Shown here one piece after another: positions 15,401 through 23,414 of a stretch of 48,226 bases of DNA. How positions within the stretch are numbered: the stretch's first letter is position 1; every line of letters starts with the position of its first letter. Both the position numbers and the translations under genes were made by a program. The stretch is from Bacteroidota bacterium (GTDB taxonomy: Bacteria > Bacteroidota > Bacteroidia > Sphingobacteriales > Sphingobacteriaceae), in contig JABDCF010000018.1 of the NCBI GenBank assembly GCA_013288235.1, forward strand, positions 1-48,226. The letters run 5' to 3'. The notes below the pieces were generated by a model. It worked only from the letters and a program-made list of their open reading frames with translations, was not told the DNA's origin and did not search any database.

Positions 15401-15610
15401 GTTTATCTGTTCCTCAAGGGGGATAATAACGCTTTTGAGCACCACATCGGCATTTGCACCATTGTAATTGGCAGATACAAATACGGTAGGCGGTGCAATA
15501 TCCGGATATTGTGAAATAGGAAGGTTGACCAACCCTATCACCCCCAAAATAACCAGTAGCACCGAAATAACAGTGGATAATACGGGCCGCTCTATGAATC
15601 TTTTTAGCAT
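12461..15610 (-). CDS. RND-family efflux pump inner-membrane transporter (HAE1/AcrB type)
   Basis: A 1049-aa proton-driven exporter with the twelve-helix RND layout and two large periplasmic loops. TM1 begins FIERPVLSTVISVLLV. The TM4 proton-relay pair is Asp405-Asp406 in GIVVDDAIVVVEAV, and the partner Lys lies in the TM10 motif SKNAILIVEFA. PPA/GFG-type loops near the second periplasmic domain (PPTIQGFGEGNG) match HAE1 pumps for hydrophobic and amphiphilic compounds. The C-terminus ends in a short acidic tail (VDEDEDDDAA). It sits between adaptor and outer-membrane factor genes in one operon. The exact substrate range cannot be told. Confidence 0.95.
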   Translation of the reverse strand: MLKRFIERPVLSTVISVLLVILGVIGLVNLPISQYPDIAPPTVFVSANYNGANADVVLKSVIIPLEEQINGVENMTYMTSSAGNDGSASITIFFKVGTNPDLAAVNVQNRVARATSLLPQVVTQAGVTVAKSQNSNLLIFALYSENKDYDATFLQNYARINLVPAIQRVNGVGNTQIFTSKDYSMRIWLKPDQMSRYGLVPDDITNALNEQNIEAAPGSFGENSGQSFQYVIRYTGRLKTTAEFGNIILKSAGNGQLLHLSDVARLELGALDYSVDLKTNGLPSIGVGITQASGSNARNVINETKNILETASESFPKGVKITYLVDANEYLNASIEKVISTLIEAFILVFIVVFIFLQDFRSTLIPAIAVPVAIVGTFFFLNLFGFTINLLTLFAMVLAIGIVVDDAIVVVEAVHAKLDKGYKSARKASVDAMSEISGAIISITLVMSAVFLPVTFISGSTGVFYKQFGITLAVAILLSAVNALTLSPALCAIFLKPHSEEQKKKRFFNFFYKRFDLVFDHVKNRYERSVGFLAKKKWIVIIAVLVFITSLGILIKTTPSSFVPSEDQGTIFTSVSLPPASGMDRTAAITKKLDSIAHTIPSVQNTLQIVGFNFLAGSGSAYGMVIIKLKTWEQRKNENIQSVISQLYAKTGDVHEANVFFFSPPTIQGFGEGNGFEFQLQDKGGHTMAEIYKVTNDFLAALNKRPEIQNTNTSFNPNFPQYQVDVNVAKCKEAGISVNSVINTLQGYYGGLYASNFNQFGKQFRVMVQADYAYRSNETGLSKIFVRSDNGTMAPITEFITLTKVFGPESIERFNLFTAVSVNGQPNPGYSTGDAIKAIKAVAIEKLPPGYGYDFSGLTREEISSGTQSLYIFILCLVFVYFLLSAQYESYILPFAVLLSLPIGLTGTYLFAKIFGIDSNIYVQISLIMLIGLLSKNAILIVEFALDRRRAGMGIVQAAIDGAEARLRPILMTSFAFIFGIMPLMFATGAGALGNRSIGTGAVGGMFIGTIFGLFAIPVLFMIFQTLQEKVRSKRVDEDEDDDAAIAEG

Positions 15611-15620
15611 ATCTCATTAT

Positions 15621-15716
15621 AAAGTCTTAAGCCTAAAGTCCTTAGTCCTAAGTCAGATTATTTAATTTTTATTTGATATAAGAGTTTTTGACTTAAGACT
15701 ACAGCCTTAAGACTTT
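15621..15716. repeat. Imperfect inverted repeat between adaptor and pump genes
   Basis: Left arm AAAGTCTTAAGCCTAAAGTC (from 15621) and right arm GACTTAAGACTACAGCC up to 15716 pair imperfectly. Both are built from AGTCTTAAG/CTTAGTC words. It fills nearly the whole gap inside the efflux operon and could modulate transcript stability or relative expression. Confidence 0.6.
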
Positions 15717-15721
15717 CGACT

Positions 15722-16930
15722 TTATTCAAGTCCTTTATAAACTGATGCAGCGCTAACTTCAACAGGTTTTATCTCGGTATCGTCTTTTAAGTTATTTGCA
15801 CCTTCGGCAATAATGCGGTCGCCGCTTTTCAGGCCACCGGTTACCACATAAAATTGACCGGGGGTATTATCCATCACGGTTATGGCCACATTCTTAATTT
15901 TATTTTTACCATCAATAACATAAGCAAAACGCTTATCCTGCAACTCATAAGTAACATTTTGCGGTACTATGATAGCACCTTTTACCACATTAGGGATACG
16001 TACCGAAGCACTGCTCCCGCTGCGTAAAAGCCCTTTTGGGTTTACAAATGCCGCCCTGAAATTTGCTGAACCTGTGGTAGTATTTATAAGGCCATTTACG
16101 GTCTCAACTTTGCCTGTATGTTCGTAAGGCGTACCATCCGACAATAGCAGCGTAACTTTTGGGATGTTATTTAATTTGGAACGAAATGAAGTATTGCTGC
16201 TATCACGACTAAAATCAAGCAGTTGCTTTTCGTTCATTGCGAAATAGGCGTAAACCGTTGCCGTATTGTAAACCGTTGTAAGCGGGTCGGCAGTTGTGCT
16301 GGTTACCAGGCTGCCCAACTTATAGGGCAGTGAGCCGATAACACCATCAACAGGGCTAATTATGGTTGTATAACCTAAATTAACCTTTGCATTTTCCAAA
16401 GCTGCTTTAGCCTGCGCCAATGCAGCTTGCTTTGATTGCAGTGTGTATTGGTCTGCTTCCAATTCATAGTGGCTGATGATATCTTTTTCAACCAATGGCT
16501 TTACTTTGTTAACCTGCAAAGCTGCCATATTTACGTCAGCTTCGGCGGTTTTAATACCTGCCTCTGCGGTGCGTACATCCTGTTGGTACTGGGGGGCATT
16601 TATTTTGAAAAGCAACTGACCTTTTTTAACAATGGATCCCTCATCCACATATATTTTTTCGACAAAACCATCAACTTTGGGCCTAATCTCGATATTTTGA
16701 AGGCCCTGGATGCTGGCAGGATAATCAGTATTTAAGGTGACTGCCCTTGGCTGTAAGGTAATTACTTTATACGATGGCGTTGCCTGGGTATTGGCATTGT
16801 TTTGGTTGCCCTTATCTCCGCAGGACGAAAGCAATAGCAGCAGAGGTAGTGCTACTACAGCTGATTTTTGTGCCTGGTTTAACCTTAGCAGCCTTAGATA
16901 ATTTTTGTATAATGATTTATGGGTGTTCAT
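15722..16930 (-). CDS. RND efflux periplasmic adaptor (membrane fusion protein)
   Basis: A 402-aa lipoprotein adaptor that links the pump to the outer-membrane duct. The signal peptide ends in LLLLLSSC. A biotinyl-lipoyl-like half motif (GFVEKIYVDEGSIVKKGQLLF) is followed by an alpha-helical hairpin (AEAGIKTAEADVNMAALQVN to AALAQAKAALENAKVNLGY), the second lipoyl half (IISPVDGVIGSLPY), a beta-barrel domain and the membrane-proximal domain. Length and order match AcrA/MexA proteins. It is the first gene of the minus-strand efflux operon, with a good -7 box at 16968-16975. Confidence 0.93.
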   Translation of the reverse strand: MNTHKSLYKNYLRLLRLNQAQKSAVVALPLLLLLSSCGDKGNQNNANTQATPSYKVITLQPRAVTLNTDYPASIQGLQNIEIRPKVDGFVEKIYVDEGSIVKKGQLLFKINAPQYQQDVRTAEAGIKTAEADVNMAALQVNKVKPLVEKDIISHYELEADQYTLQSKQAALAQAKAALENAKVNLGYTTIISPVDGVIGSLPYKLGSLVTSTTADPLTTVYNTATVYAYFAMNEKQLLDFSRDSSNTSFRSKLNNIPKVTLLLSDGTPYEHTGKVETVNGLINTTTGSANFRAAFVNPKGLLRSGSSASVRIPNVVKGAIIVPQNVTYELQDKRFAYVIDGKNKIKNVAITVMDNTPGQFYVVTGGLKSGDRIIAEGANNLKDDTEIKPVEVSAASVYKGLE

Positions 16931-17216
16931 TAAATTGTGATGTGTGTTAATAGCCTTTAAAAGCGTGCAAAGATAACAGCATTATTTTAGTGGCATCCTG
17001 TAATAAACATTAATACCGGGGAACAGGAAGATTTTGCAATCAGTCAATAGTGTGGTGAGGCGAATTTTATTATTCATGTTATAAAAATTGTTTTTATCGA
17101 CCGGACACGCAAACAATTTCAACCTGTAGGGGATTATTTTAAACGCTTTGCTTTGTCTGTTAAATGGCTATAATTTCATAAAAGCAACATTCCAACATTA
17201 CAACCTTACAACATTC
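16931..17216. other. Intergenic region between two-component system and efflux operon
   Basis: No gene is seen. It contains the promoter for the efflux operon and, at 17185-17217, a run of ACAACATTCC-like words just past the stop of the response regulator. The paired TCTA sites found near other promoters are absent from both strands here, so direct control of the pump by that motif is not supported. Confidence 0.5.
16968..16975 (-). promoter_or_regulatory. -7 box of the RND operon promoter
   Basis: Read on the minus strand this is TATCTTTG, a perfect fit to the Bacteroidota -7 consensus TAnnTTTG, 38 bases before the adaptor start codon. No clear -33 box can be fixed. Confidence 0.55.
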
Positions 17217-17975
17217 CTATACCCATTTGCTCAAAAACTGGCTGAACGCTTCTTTGTATTGATCACCAACGGTTATATTGACTTTACCAATTTGCAAAGC
17301 GTTACGTGTTATTGAATTTATTTTATCGAGCGATACGATGAACGAGCGATGTACGCGCATAAATTTTTTTGAAGGCAATTTTTCTTCGAGCGATTTTAGG
17401 CTGGTGAGAGAAAGGATGGGCTTTTCGGCACTTTTCAACCATACCTTAACATAATCTTTTAACCCTTCGATGTATAGGATATCATTTAATGCAATACGCA
17501 CCAGTTGATATTCAACTTTTAAAAACAGGTATTCATCTTCTATACGCTCCTCGGCAATAGCCGGACCAGCTGTAACGGAGGCAGGAGCATTTGATTTTTC
17601 GAGCAGTTCACCATAGGCCAGCGCTTTGTTGGCGGCGTGCAAAAACTCTTCGTAATTAAAAGGTTTAAGCAGGTAGTCGAGGGCGTCAACCCGGTAACCC
17701 TCAAGTGCAAATTGGTTATAGGCAGTTGTGAAAATGATGCGTGGCTTATTGCTTTTGCTATTATCTAATACGCGTGCCAGTTCAATGCCATTAAGATCAG
17801 GCATCTGTATGTCCAAAAAAAGAACATCCACCTTTTGGGCATGAATAGCCCTCAAAGCTTCAACAGCATTTGAAAAACGGCCAACAAGCTTTAAAAATGG
17901 CGTCTGTTCAATAAAAGCGGATACCAGGCCAAGCGCCAGTGGTTCGTCGTCAACAGCTATAACGTTTAATATCAT
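17217..17975 (-). CDS. LytTR-family response regulator
   Basis: A 252-aa two-component regulator. The receiver domain (residues 1-120) has the acidic pocket (VDDE at 8-11), the phosphoacceptor Asp55 in LFLDIQMPD and the conserved Lys in YLLKPF. A linker leads to a LytTR DNA-binding domain (about 145-250), with ILYIEGLKDYVKVW and the KKFMRVHRSFIVSL motif. LytTR proteins bind paired direct repeats about 21 bp apart. The gene overlaps the preceding histidine kinase gene by 4 bp (ATGA). The divergent receptor gene at 19428 carries such paired sites at its promoter, so it is a likely target. Confidence 0.93.
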   Translation of the reverse strand: MILNVIAVDDEPLALGLVSAFIEQTPFLKLVGRFSNAVEALRAIHAQKVDVLFLDIQMPDLNGIELARVLDNSKSNKPRIIFTTAYNQFALEGYRVDALDYLLKPFNYEEFLHAANKALAYGELLEKSNAPASVTAGPAIAEERIEDEYLFLKVEYQLVRIALNDILYIEGLKDYVKVWLKSAEKPILSLTSLKSLEEKLPSKKFMRVHRSFIVSLDKINSITRNALQIGKVNITVGDQYKEAFSQFLSKWV

Positions 17976-19060
17976 GACAGGTCGAGTGTTAAGTGAACTG
18001 AATAAATATTTTCGGCAGTATTTTCATTTATGGTTAAAATATGCTTACCGGGATATAAAAGGTCGAGCCTGCGCCGGGTATTGTTAAGCCCGATGCCACT
18101 TGCTTCCTCTAAGTTATTACTTTGTTCCTTAATAATGGTATTAACCACCTCTAATTCTATCGTATTATTATTTTGTTTTACTGCTATATTAATGTTGCTT
18201 GGCTGGGTAGCGCTCACGCCGTGCTTAAATGCATTTTCAATAAAAGGTAAAAATATCATAGGGGCTATTGCCTGGTCCTTAAGCGATGCAGGTGATGAAA
18301 AATCAATTTTTACCACATCCGTTAACCGTAATTGCATCAGGCTGATATAATCTTTTATAAAGGCGATTTCCTGGCTCAGTCGGGTAGTGCTGTTTTGTGT
18401 ATCATATAAAACATAGCGCATCATACGAGATAGTTGATGAATTGCTTTGCGCGATGTATCGGCATTTACCAGGGTAAGTGCATAAATATTATTAAGGGTA
18501 TTGAAAAAGAAATGCGGGTTGATCTGCGCTTTAAGAAATGATAATTCAGAGCTGATTTTATCCTGTTCCATTTCCTGGTGGATCAACCGGTCTTTTTGCC
18601 ATTTTTCCATAACGGCAATACTTGTACTAATGCCAAGCACCAGTGCACAGGTACCGATCATCGGGGCGATCATGCCCATTTCCCATTCGCTGTGTGGGTG
18701 ATGATGACGGTGTGGCGGGCCGTCTTTATGAAAAGCAGCATCCATCAATTCAGGCAGCTTAAGCCATTGATCAACATAGCCATTAAGAAAAACCATTATG
18801 GCCGCTACTCCCACTACAATCAGTAAATAAACTACTGTTTTATTCTTTAATAAAAATTGGGGGACTAAAACTTCAGAATTTAGATAAAACGCTACTACCA
18901 GCAGGCAAAAGATAATGTTTTGTTTTATCCAAAGTTGGTAAGGCAGTGTAATATTCCAGCTTAATGGCTGGAAGAAAAATAACAGCATCCCAAACACCGC
19001 CCAGGCCAGTACATGGACGAGTACCGTCACCACCTTGCTTTTTGATTTTGTGAAGATCAT
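17972..19060 (-). CDS. LytS/YehU-type sensor histidine kinase with His-rich loop
   Basis: A 362-aa membrane kinase. Four transmembrane helices (about residues 12-30, 46-66, 76-94 and 131-150) are followed by a His_kinase domain with the phosphorylated His183 in AQINPHFFFNTLNN and a HATPase domain ending in SGIGLNNTRRRLDLLYPG. Between TM3 and TM4 the non-cytoplasmic loop contains a His cluster (residues 111-123, HKDGPPHRHHHPH), suggesting metal or pH sensing. This is not a family constant. The gene is first in an operon with the LytTR regulator and divergent from the 19428 receptor. Confidence 0.92.
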   Translation of the reverse strand: MIFTKSKSKVVTVLVHVLAWAVFGMLLFFFQPLSWNITLPYQLWIKQNIIFCLLVVAFYLNSEVLVPQFLLKNKTVVYLLIVVGVAAIMVFLNGYVDQWLKLPELMDAAFHKDGPPHRHHHPHSEWEMGMIAPMIGTCALVLGISTSIAVMEKWQKDRLIHQEMEQDKISSELSFLKAQINPHFFFNTLNNIYALTLVNADTSRKAIHQLSRMMRYVLYDTQNSTTRLSQEIAFIKDYISLMQLRLTDVVKIDFSSPASLKDQAIAPMIFLPFIENAFKHGVSATQPSNINIAVKQNNNTIELEVVNTIIKEQSNNLEEASGIGLNNTRRRLDLLYPGKHILTINENTAENIYSVHLTLDLS

Positions 19061-19072
19061 TTCATTGTTTTT

Positions 19073-19185
19073 AGTTGATTAAGTTGATTGGGTTGAATAA
19101 GTGAGCAGTTGATTGTGTAAATAAAACCAGTTATAACATATAAACCTAATCAACATAATCCAACTTAATCAACCATTCACTAACT
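19073..19185. repeat. Imperfect inverted repeat of GTTGATT words
   Basis: Left arm from 19073 (AGTTGATTAAGTTGATTGGG...) and right arm up to 19185 (CCAACTTAATCAACCATTCAC) pair around a loop near 19115-19145. A near twin using the same words lies at 42419-42540. It occupies the upstream side of the kinase gene. Confidence 0.65.
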
Positions 19186-19344
19186 CATATAATAGCAATA
19201 TTACAAATGTATTAAGCACCAGGCCAATCAAAATCTACCGGCAGGGCTAATTTACCGATGGAAAGGCAGTTTTTATCTTTCAAAAGCACATTTTATCATG
19301 CGAGGTTGAAATGAGGGCTTTTATAGGGTAAAAGGAGGGATTAA

Positions 19345-19406
19345 TCTACTTTATTATTGCCTTCGTCTATTCCATTTTTTACCCACAAAGGTTTAGTATT
19401 GATTTG
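19345..19406 (+). promoter_or_regulatory. Promoter with paired TCTA half-sites 21 bp apart, upstream of 19428
   Basis: TCTA starts at 19345 and again at 19366 (21 bp apart). The second is followed by a T-tract, and TTGATTTG lies at 19399-19406 with TTTG starting 37 bp after the second TCTA. The geometry is identical to that at 8414 and 9171, although the flanking bases are less G-rich. It lies between a LytTR two-component operon and the receptor gene it probably controls. Confidence 0.6.
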
Positions 19407-19427
19407 CACATCTAATCAAAAAAAGAT

Positions 19428-22295
19428 ATGAAATTTATATACTCTTTTATACTTATCGTCCTTTTTATAAGCGTTAAAAGTTATGCACAAACCGGCAGGG
19501 ATGTGCATGGCACAGTAATAGATTCAACAAAGGTAACTTTACCCGGTTCAACCGTAGTTATATATATGGGGAAGGACAGCCTTAGTACAACTACTGATGC
19601 CAAAGGCGCTTTCTTTTTCCCGGCCATTAAGGTTACGCAGTTTAGTTTGTTTATTACATCGATCGGTTATGATCCTGTGCGGAAACGTATTACCATGGAT
19701 AATACCAATAACCCCGTTTTTTTGAGGCCGATAATTTTGAAAACATCGCGCACAATGTTAAATGAGGTTACTATACACGATGTATTACCTATAAAAATAA
19801 AGGAAGACACGGTTGAGTTTAACGCAGCCGCCTATCCGGTAAGGGATGGTGCGCCTGTCGAGGATATGATAAAGAAAGTGCCAGGCGCGGATGTTGATGC
19901 GCAGGGCAATGTAACTTTCCAGGGGAAAAGCGTAACTAAAGTACGTGTGAACGGGAAAGATTTTTTTGGTGGTGACTTAAAAACAGCCACCCAGAATTTG
20001 CCTGCCGATGCGGTTCAAAACATGCAGTTTGTGAATGACTACGGGGATCAGGCAAACCTTACCGGCATAAAAACCGGCGAACCCGATGTTGTATTAAATA
20101 TCAATATAAAACCCAGCAGGAACCATGGTTATTTTGGCCAAGCCAGCGCAGGCGGCGGCCAGGACGCCATACCACAAATTGACGGCAATAAAGACCAGGC
20201 CAGGTATCTTGCACAATTCAATTTATTCAACTTTGATGGCAACCAGCAGATTGCGGTATTAAGCAACCTTAATAATACCAATACCAACCTGTTTAACTTT
20301 GGCGGACCCGGCGGTGGGGGCGGGGGCGGTAGAGGCGGAGGCGGCCCTCCGGGAAGTAATGCTATTCAAAATGGTATCACAACAGCCAGGTCTATTGGTT
20401 TTAATTACAGGGACTCGTGGGGAAAAAAGATAACTGTGTATGGCAGCTATAGTTTTTCTGACAATACTGTTAATACCATCAGTTCAACCATACAAAACAA
20501 TATATCGTTAACTAACCCAAGTACAAGCACGCAAACAAGCAACGAAACTGATAGAAAAGTCAATCACCGGTTTACCTTTAATATGGAGTATAAGCCGGAC
20601 ACTATAAATTATTTAAAAATTAGCCCTTCATTTTCTTATGCAGGTGTACATACAATTCAAACCGGCACCAATGGGCTTGCTAGTGACAGTGCAGCTATAT
20701 CCGATTATAACTTTACGTCAGCACTCCATTCCGAGGCGCCTAATTATGGCATAAACGTGTTGTATAATCACCGGTTTAATGGCCATGGCCGTAACTTCAG
20801 CGTAAACGTTGGTGTAGGATCAGCAGTAAGCGATCAATATCAAAACCCTGTTTACGCTTATACCGCAGGCATCCCTAATGCACCGTTAGACCAGTTTATT
20901 ACTACTAATAGCCGGACGGACACTTTAGGCGCTTATTTTTCGTATATCGAGCCAATTGCCAAACATTCGTACATCGAGCTTAACTATAATTACAAACACT
21001 CCTACACAACAGCTGATAAAGAAACAGATACGCTGGCTGATAATAACGCGATAAACGAATATCCGCTTTTAAGCAATAATTATAATTTCACGTTTATAAC
21101 TAACCGTATCGGTTTAAATTACCGCTTTGTACAAAAGAAATATAATTACGTTTTGGGGGTTACCGCACAGCCATCGTTATTAGAAGGGGTTTCGGCAATA
21201 AGTGCGCCGACAAATGTAAATTCATTTAATTTTTCGCCAAACGCCCACTTTATTTATAATTTTTCCCGTACGCAAACGCTAAGTGCCAATTATAGCGGCA
21301 GCAGCCTAATGCCTACCTATACGGAACTACAGCCTGTTACCGACTTTTCAAGCGCAACGTACCCGGTTACCGGTAACCCCGATTTAAAACCACAGTACAA
21401 CAATACCTTTTCGCTGCGGTATAATAAGTTTAATTTCGAATCTGGAAATGTATTCTTCAGCAATTTCTCCTTTATTCAGGCCGATAATTATATTGCTGCA
21501 AATACCATTACCTACCCGCATAAGTATGCGCCTGACATCAGGTTTGACGGCACCATACGCACCGAATATTTGAATGCTTCGGGCTATTCATCTGCATCGG
21601 CTTTTTATGTATTTGCAAAACCATGGGAAAAACGGAAATATAATTTATTCTTCATAGGTAATCTTTCCTATAGCAACAACATATCGTACATTACCAATGT
21701 GGATTCAGTTAGCTACGCCGCTGATAGAGAAAAAAACATTGCAAAAACACTTGTTGCATCGCAAGGTGTACGTTTCAGGGTTGATATAGCAGATATTATA
21801 GATGCCGAAGCTAATACCACTTATAGTGTTAATGCTTCAAAAAATTCTATAAACCAACCGGGGATACAGGATAATTTCAGAACATGGGTATTGGGTGTAA
21901 ACGGAAAGAACTACATTTGGAAAGATTGGACCTACAGCTATGATTATACAAAGACGCTTTACTATGGGTATAAAGGCGCAACAAACCCTAATGTATTTAA
22001 CACTTACGTGGAGCGCAGATTTTTAAAGGGAAATATGGCAACTCTGCGTTTCTCGGTACTTGATGTGTTTAATCAAAATACAGGTTTTACCAGTACGCAA
22101 AACGGAAGTTACATAACGCAAACAAACGCAAACAGGCTGGGCCGTTATTACCTGTTAAGTTTTACTTACCGTTTCCAGAAAATGTCGGGTAAAAGGCCGG
22201 ATGGCCCTGGTATGGGCAGGGGTTTTGGCCCTGGCCCCGGTGGCCCTCCTCCGGGTGGCGGTCCGGGTGGTCCAGGCGGCCCTTCGGCAGATTAG
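19428..22295 (+). CDS. Outer-membrane beta-barrel receptor-like protein with Gly/Pro-rich tail
   Basis: A 955-aa protein with a signal peptide (MKFIYSFILIVLFISVKSYA), an N-terminal carboxypeptidase-regulatory-like domain (RDVHGTVIDSTKVTLPGSTV, about 25-105), a plug-like region (VEDMIKKVPGADVDAQGNV) and a large beta-barrel of the OMP_b-brl_3 type. Two low-complexity stretches stand out: a Gly-rich loop near residue 290 (GGPGGGGGGGRGGGG) and a C-terminal extension of about 35 residues rich in Gly and Pro past the last barrel strand. There is no SusD partner. It is divergent from a LytTR two-component system and has paired TCTA sites at its promoter. Substrate unknown. Confidence 0.88.
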   Translation: MKFIYSFILIVLFISVKSYAQTGRDVHGTVIDSTKVTLPGSTVVIYMGKDSLSTTTDAKGAFFFPAIKVTQFSLFITSIGYDPVRKRITMDNTNNPVFLRPIILKTSRTMLNEVTIHDVLPIKIKEDTVEFNAAAYPVRDGAPVEDMIKKVPGADVDAQGNVTFQGKSVTKVRVNGKDFFGGDLKTATQNLPADAVQNMQFVNDYGDQANLTGIKTGEPDVVLNINIKPSRNHGYFGQASAGGGQDAIPQIDGNKDQARYLAQFNLFNFDGNQQIAVLSNLNNTNTNLFNFGGPGGGGGGGRGGGGPPGSNAIQNGITTARSIGFNYRDSWGKKITVYGSYSFSDNTVNTISSTIQNNISLTNPSTSTQTSNETDRKVNHRFTFNMEYKPDTINYLKISPSFSYAGVHTIQTGTNGLASDSAAISDYNFTSALHSEAPNYGINVLYNHRFNGHGRNFSVNVGVGSAVSDQYQNPVYAYTAGIPNAPLDQFITTNSRTDTLGAYFSYIEPIAKHSYIELNYNYKHSYTTADKETDTLADNNAINEYPLLSNNYNFTFITNRIGLNYRFVQKKYNYVLGVTAQPSLLEGVSAISAPTNVNSFNFSPNAHFIYNFSRTQTLSANYSGSSLMPTYTELQPVTDFSSATYPVTGNPDLKPQYNNTFSLRYNKFNFESGNVFFSNFSFIQADNYIAANTITYPHKYAPDIRFDGTIRTEYLNASGYSSASAFYVFAKPWEKRKYNLFFIGNLSYSNNISYITNVDSVSYAADREKNIAKTLVASQGVRFRVDIADIIDAEANTTYSVNASKNSINQPGIQDNFRTWVLGVNGKNYIWKDWTYSYDYTKTLYYGYKGATNPNVFNTYVERRFLKGNMATLRFSVLDVFNQNTGFTSTQNGSYITQTNANRLGRYYLLSFTYRFQKMSGKRPDGPGMGRGFGPGPGGPPPGGGPGGPGGPSAD

Positions 22296-22384
22296 TTGAT
22301 GTTCTGATCACTTAATCAAGTCATTAAAGCAACCTTTAGGCAAATAATGTTGTATTTATTAATATAAACTTAAGAAAAATAAAT

Positions 22385-22954
22385 ATGAAAAAAATTGCAT
22401 TATTAGTTGCGGCACTGATGGTAAGTACTGCGCTATTCGCTCAAACGAAATGGACAGTTGACAAAGCCCATTCAAAAATAGGGTTTTCCGTGAGGCATAT
22501 GATGTTATCAGGTGTTGACGGTAACTTCAGGAAATTTGAGGCGCACTTATTTTCTTCGAAAGAGGATTTCACAGATGCCGTTTTTGAAATAAATATCGAT
22601 GTGGCTTCAATTAATACAGATAATGAAAGTCGGGATAAAGATTTAAAAAGTGATCATTTTTTTGATGTGGCCAAATATCCTGAGATAAAATTTAAAAGCA
22701 CTTCCATCAGCAAAAGTGAAGGTAAGAATTATAAGCTTACAGGAAATTTAACCATGCACGGCGTAACAAAAACCGTAACTTTTGATCTTACTTTAAACGG
22801 TACCGGGCAAGGTATGACGAACCATAAACCCGTTGCAGGGTTTAAAGTTACGGGTACACTCAGCAGGACTGATTTTGGTGTAGGCAATGTAACCAAGGCA
22901 ATGGTTGGCGATGAAATAACCATTAGGGCCAACGGTGAATTTGGACAAGAATAA
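22385..22954 (+). CDS. YceI-family periplasmic lipid-binding-like protein
   Basis: A 189-aa secreted protein with signal peptide MKKIALLVAALMVSTALFAQ. The motif KWTVDKAHSKIGFSVRHMM followed by GNFRKFEAHL, DVASINTDNESRD and SDHFFDVAKYPEIKF is diagnostic of YceI, a lipocalin-like barrel that binds isoprenoid-type lipids. Length is normal. It lies 89 bp after the receptor gene on the same strand and may be co-transcribed. A terminator follows at 23048. Confidence 0.93.
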   Translation: MKKIALLVAALMVSTALFAQTKWTVDKAHSKIGFSVRHMMLSGVDGNFRKFEAHLFSSKEDFTDAVFEINIDVASINTDNESRDKDLKSDHFFDVAKYPEIKFKSTSISKSEGKNYKLTGNLTMHGVTKTVTFDLTLNGTGQGMTNHKPVAGFKVTGTLSRTDFGVGNVTKAMVGDEITIRANGEFGQE

Positions 22955-23414
22955 AGAACTTTAGGCCCCTTGTGGCCGTGGGAAAGGATCAATAATAATA
23001 GATTGATCCGGATTTAGTTGATTGTTATTGATTTTGTATCATAGCAGAGCGTTCCGGGGTGAGATACGGAGCGCTTTTTTATTTTACCTATTTTTTATTA
23101 AATTAATAAGCGCGGTAAGGCCGCCGGCATGCTTTTGTTTTTTATTCAAAATGTCATTAATGTTAAGCCAATGACATCAATATTAGGGGAATGTAAGTTG
23201 GGTGTAACAAGTTTGAAACAATGAGCATAAACACAAAAGCGACATAACAATTGTCAATTAATGGAGTTTCCATACTGCTTGTGTTTAAGTAAATTGGTGA
23301 TAACATTATGAAAATATAACCCGGGCATTAAATAATTTGATAAAACAAAAGTCATAATGGTCTAATAGCTGATAGGTAATTTAGCCTCATCCTCAATTTT
23401 AACTGCGGATACAA
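22955..23414. other. Intergenic region with terminator and short inverted repeat
   Basis: Holds the terminator at 23048-23082 and an inverted repeat ATGTCATT (23151-23158) with AATGACAT (23170-23177). No coding frame or RNA gene was recognised in the remainder, which is AT-rich and presumably contains the promoter for the next gene. Confidence 0.5.
23048..23082 (+). terminator. Rho-independent terminator after the YceI gene
   Basis: AGCGTTCCG pairs with CGGAGCGCT (one G-T pair) around a 10-base loop, followed by seven T. Confidence 0.8.

Noticed and set aside
16931..17216. Paired TCTA sites controlling the RND operon
   Set aside because: No TCTA pair at 21-bp spacing on either strand and none at the right distance from the TATCTTTG box.
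19428..22295. SusC/SusD polysaccharide utilisation locus
   Set aside because: Neither receptor-like barrel (19428 and 42544) has a SusD-type lipoprotein next to it, and both are of the OMP_b-brl_3 type; a PUL label is not supported.
23341..23414. TCTA at 23361 as a further regulon site
   Set aside because: No partner 21 bp upstream and no TTTG 37 bp downstream.
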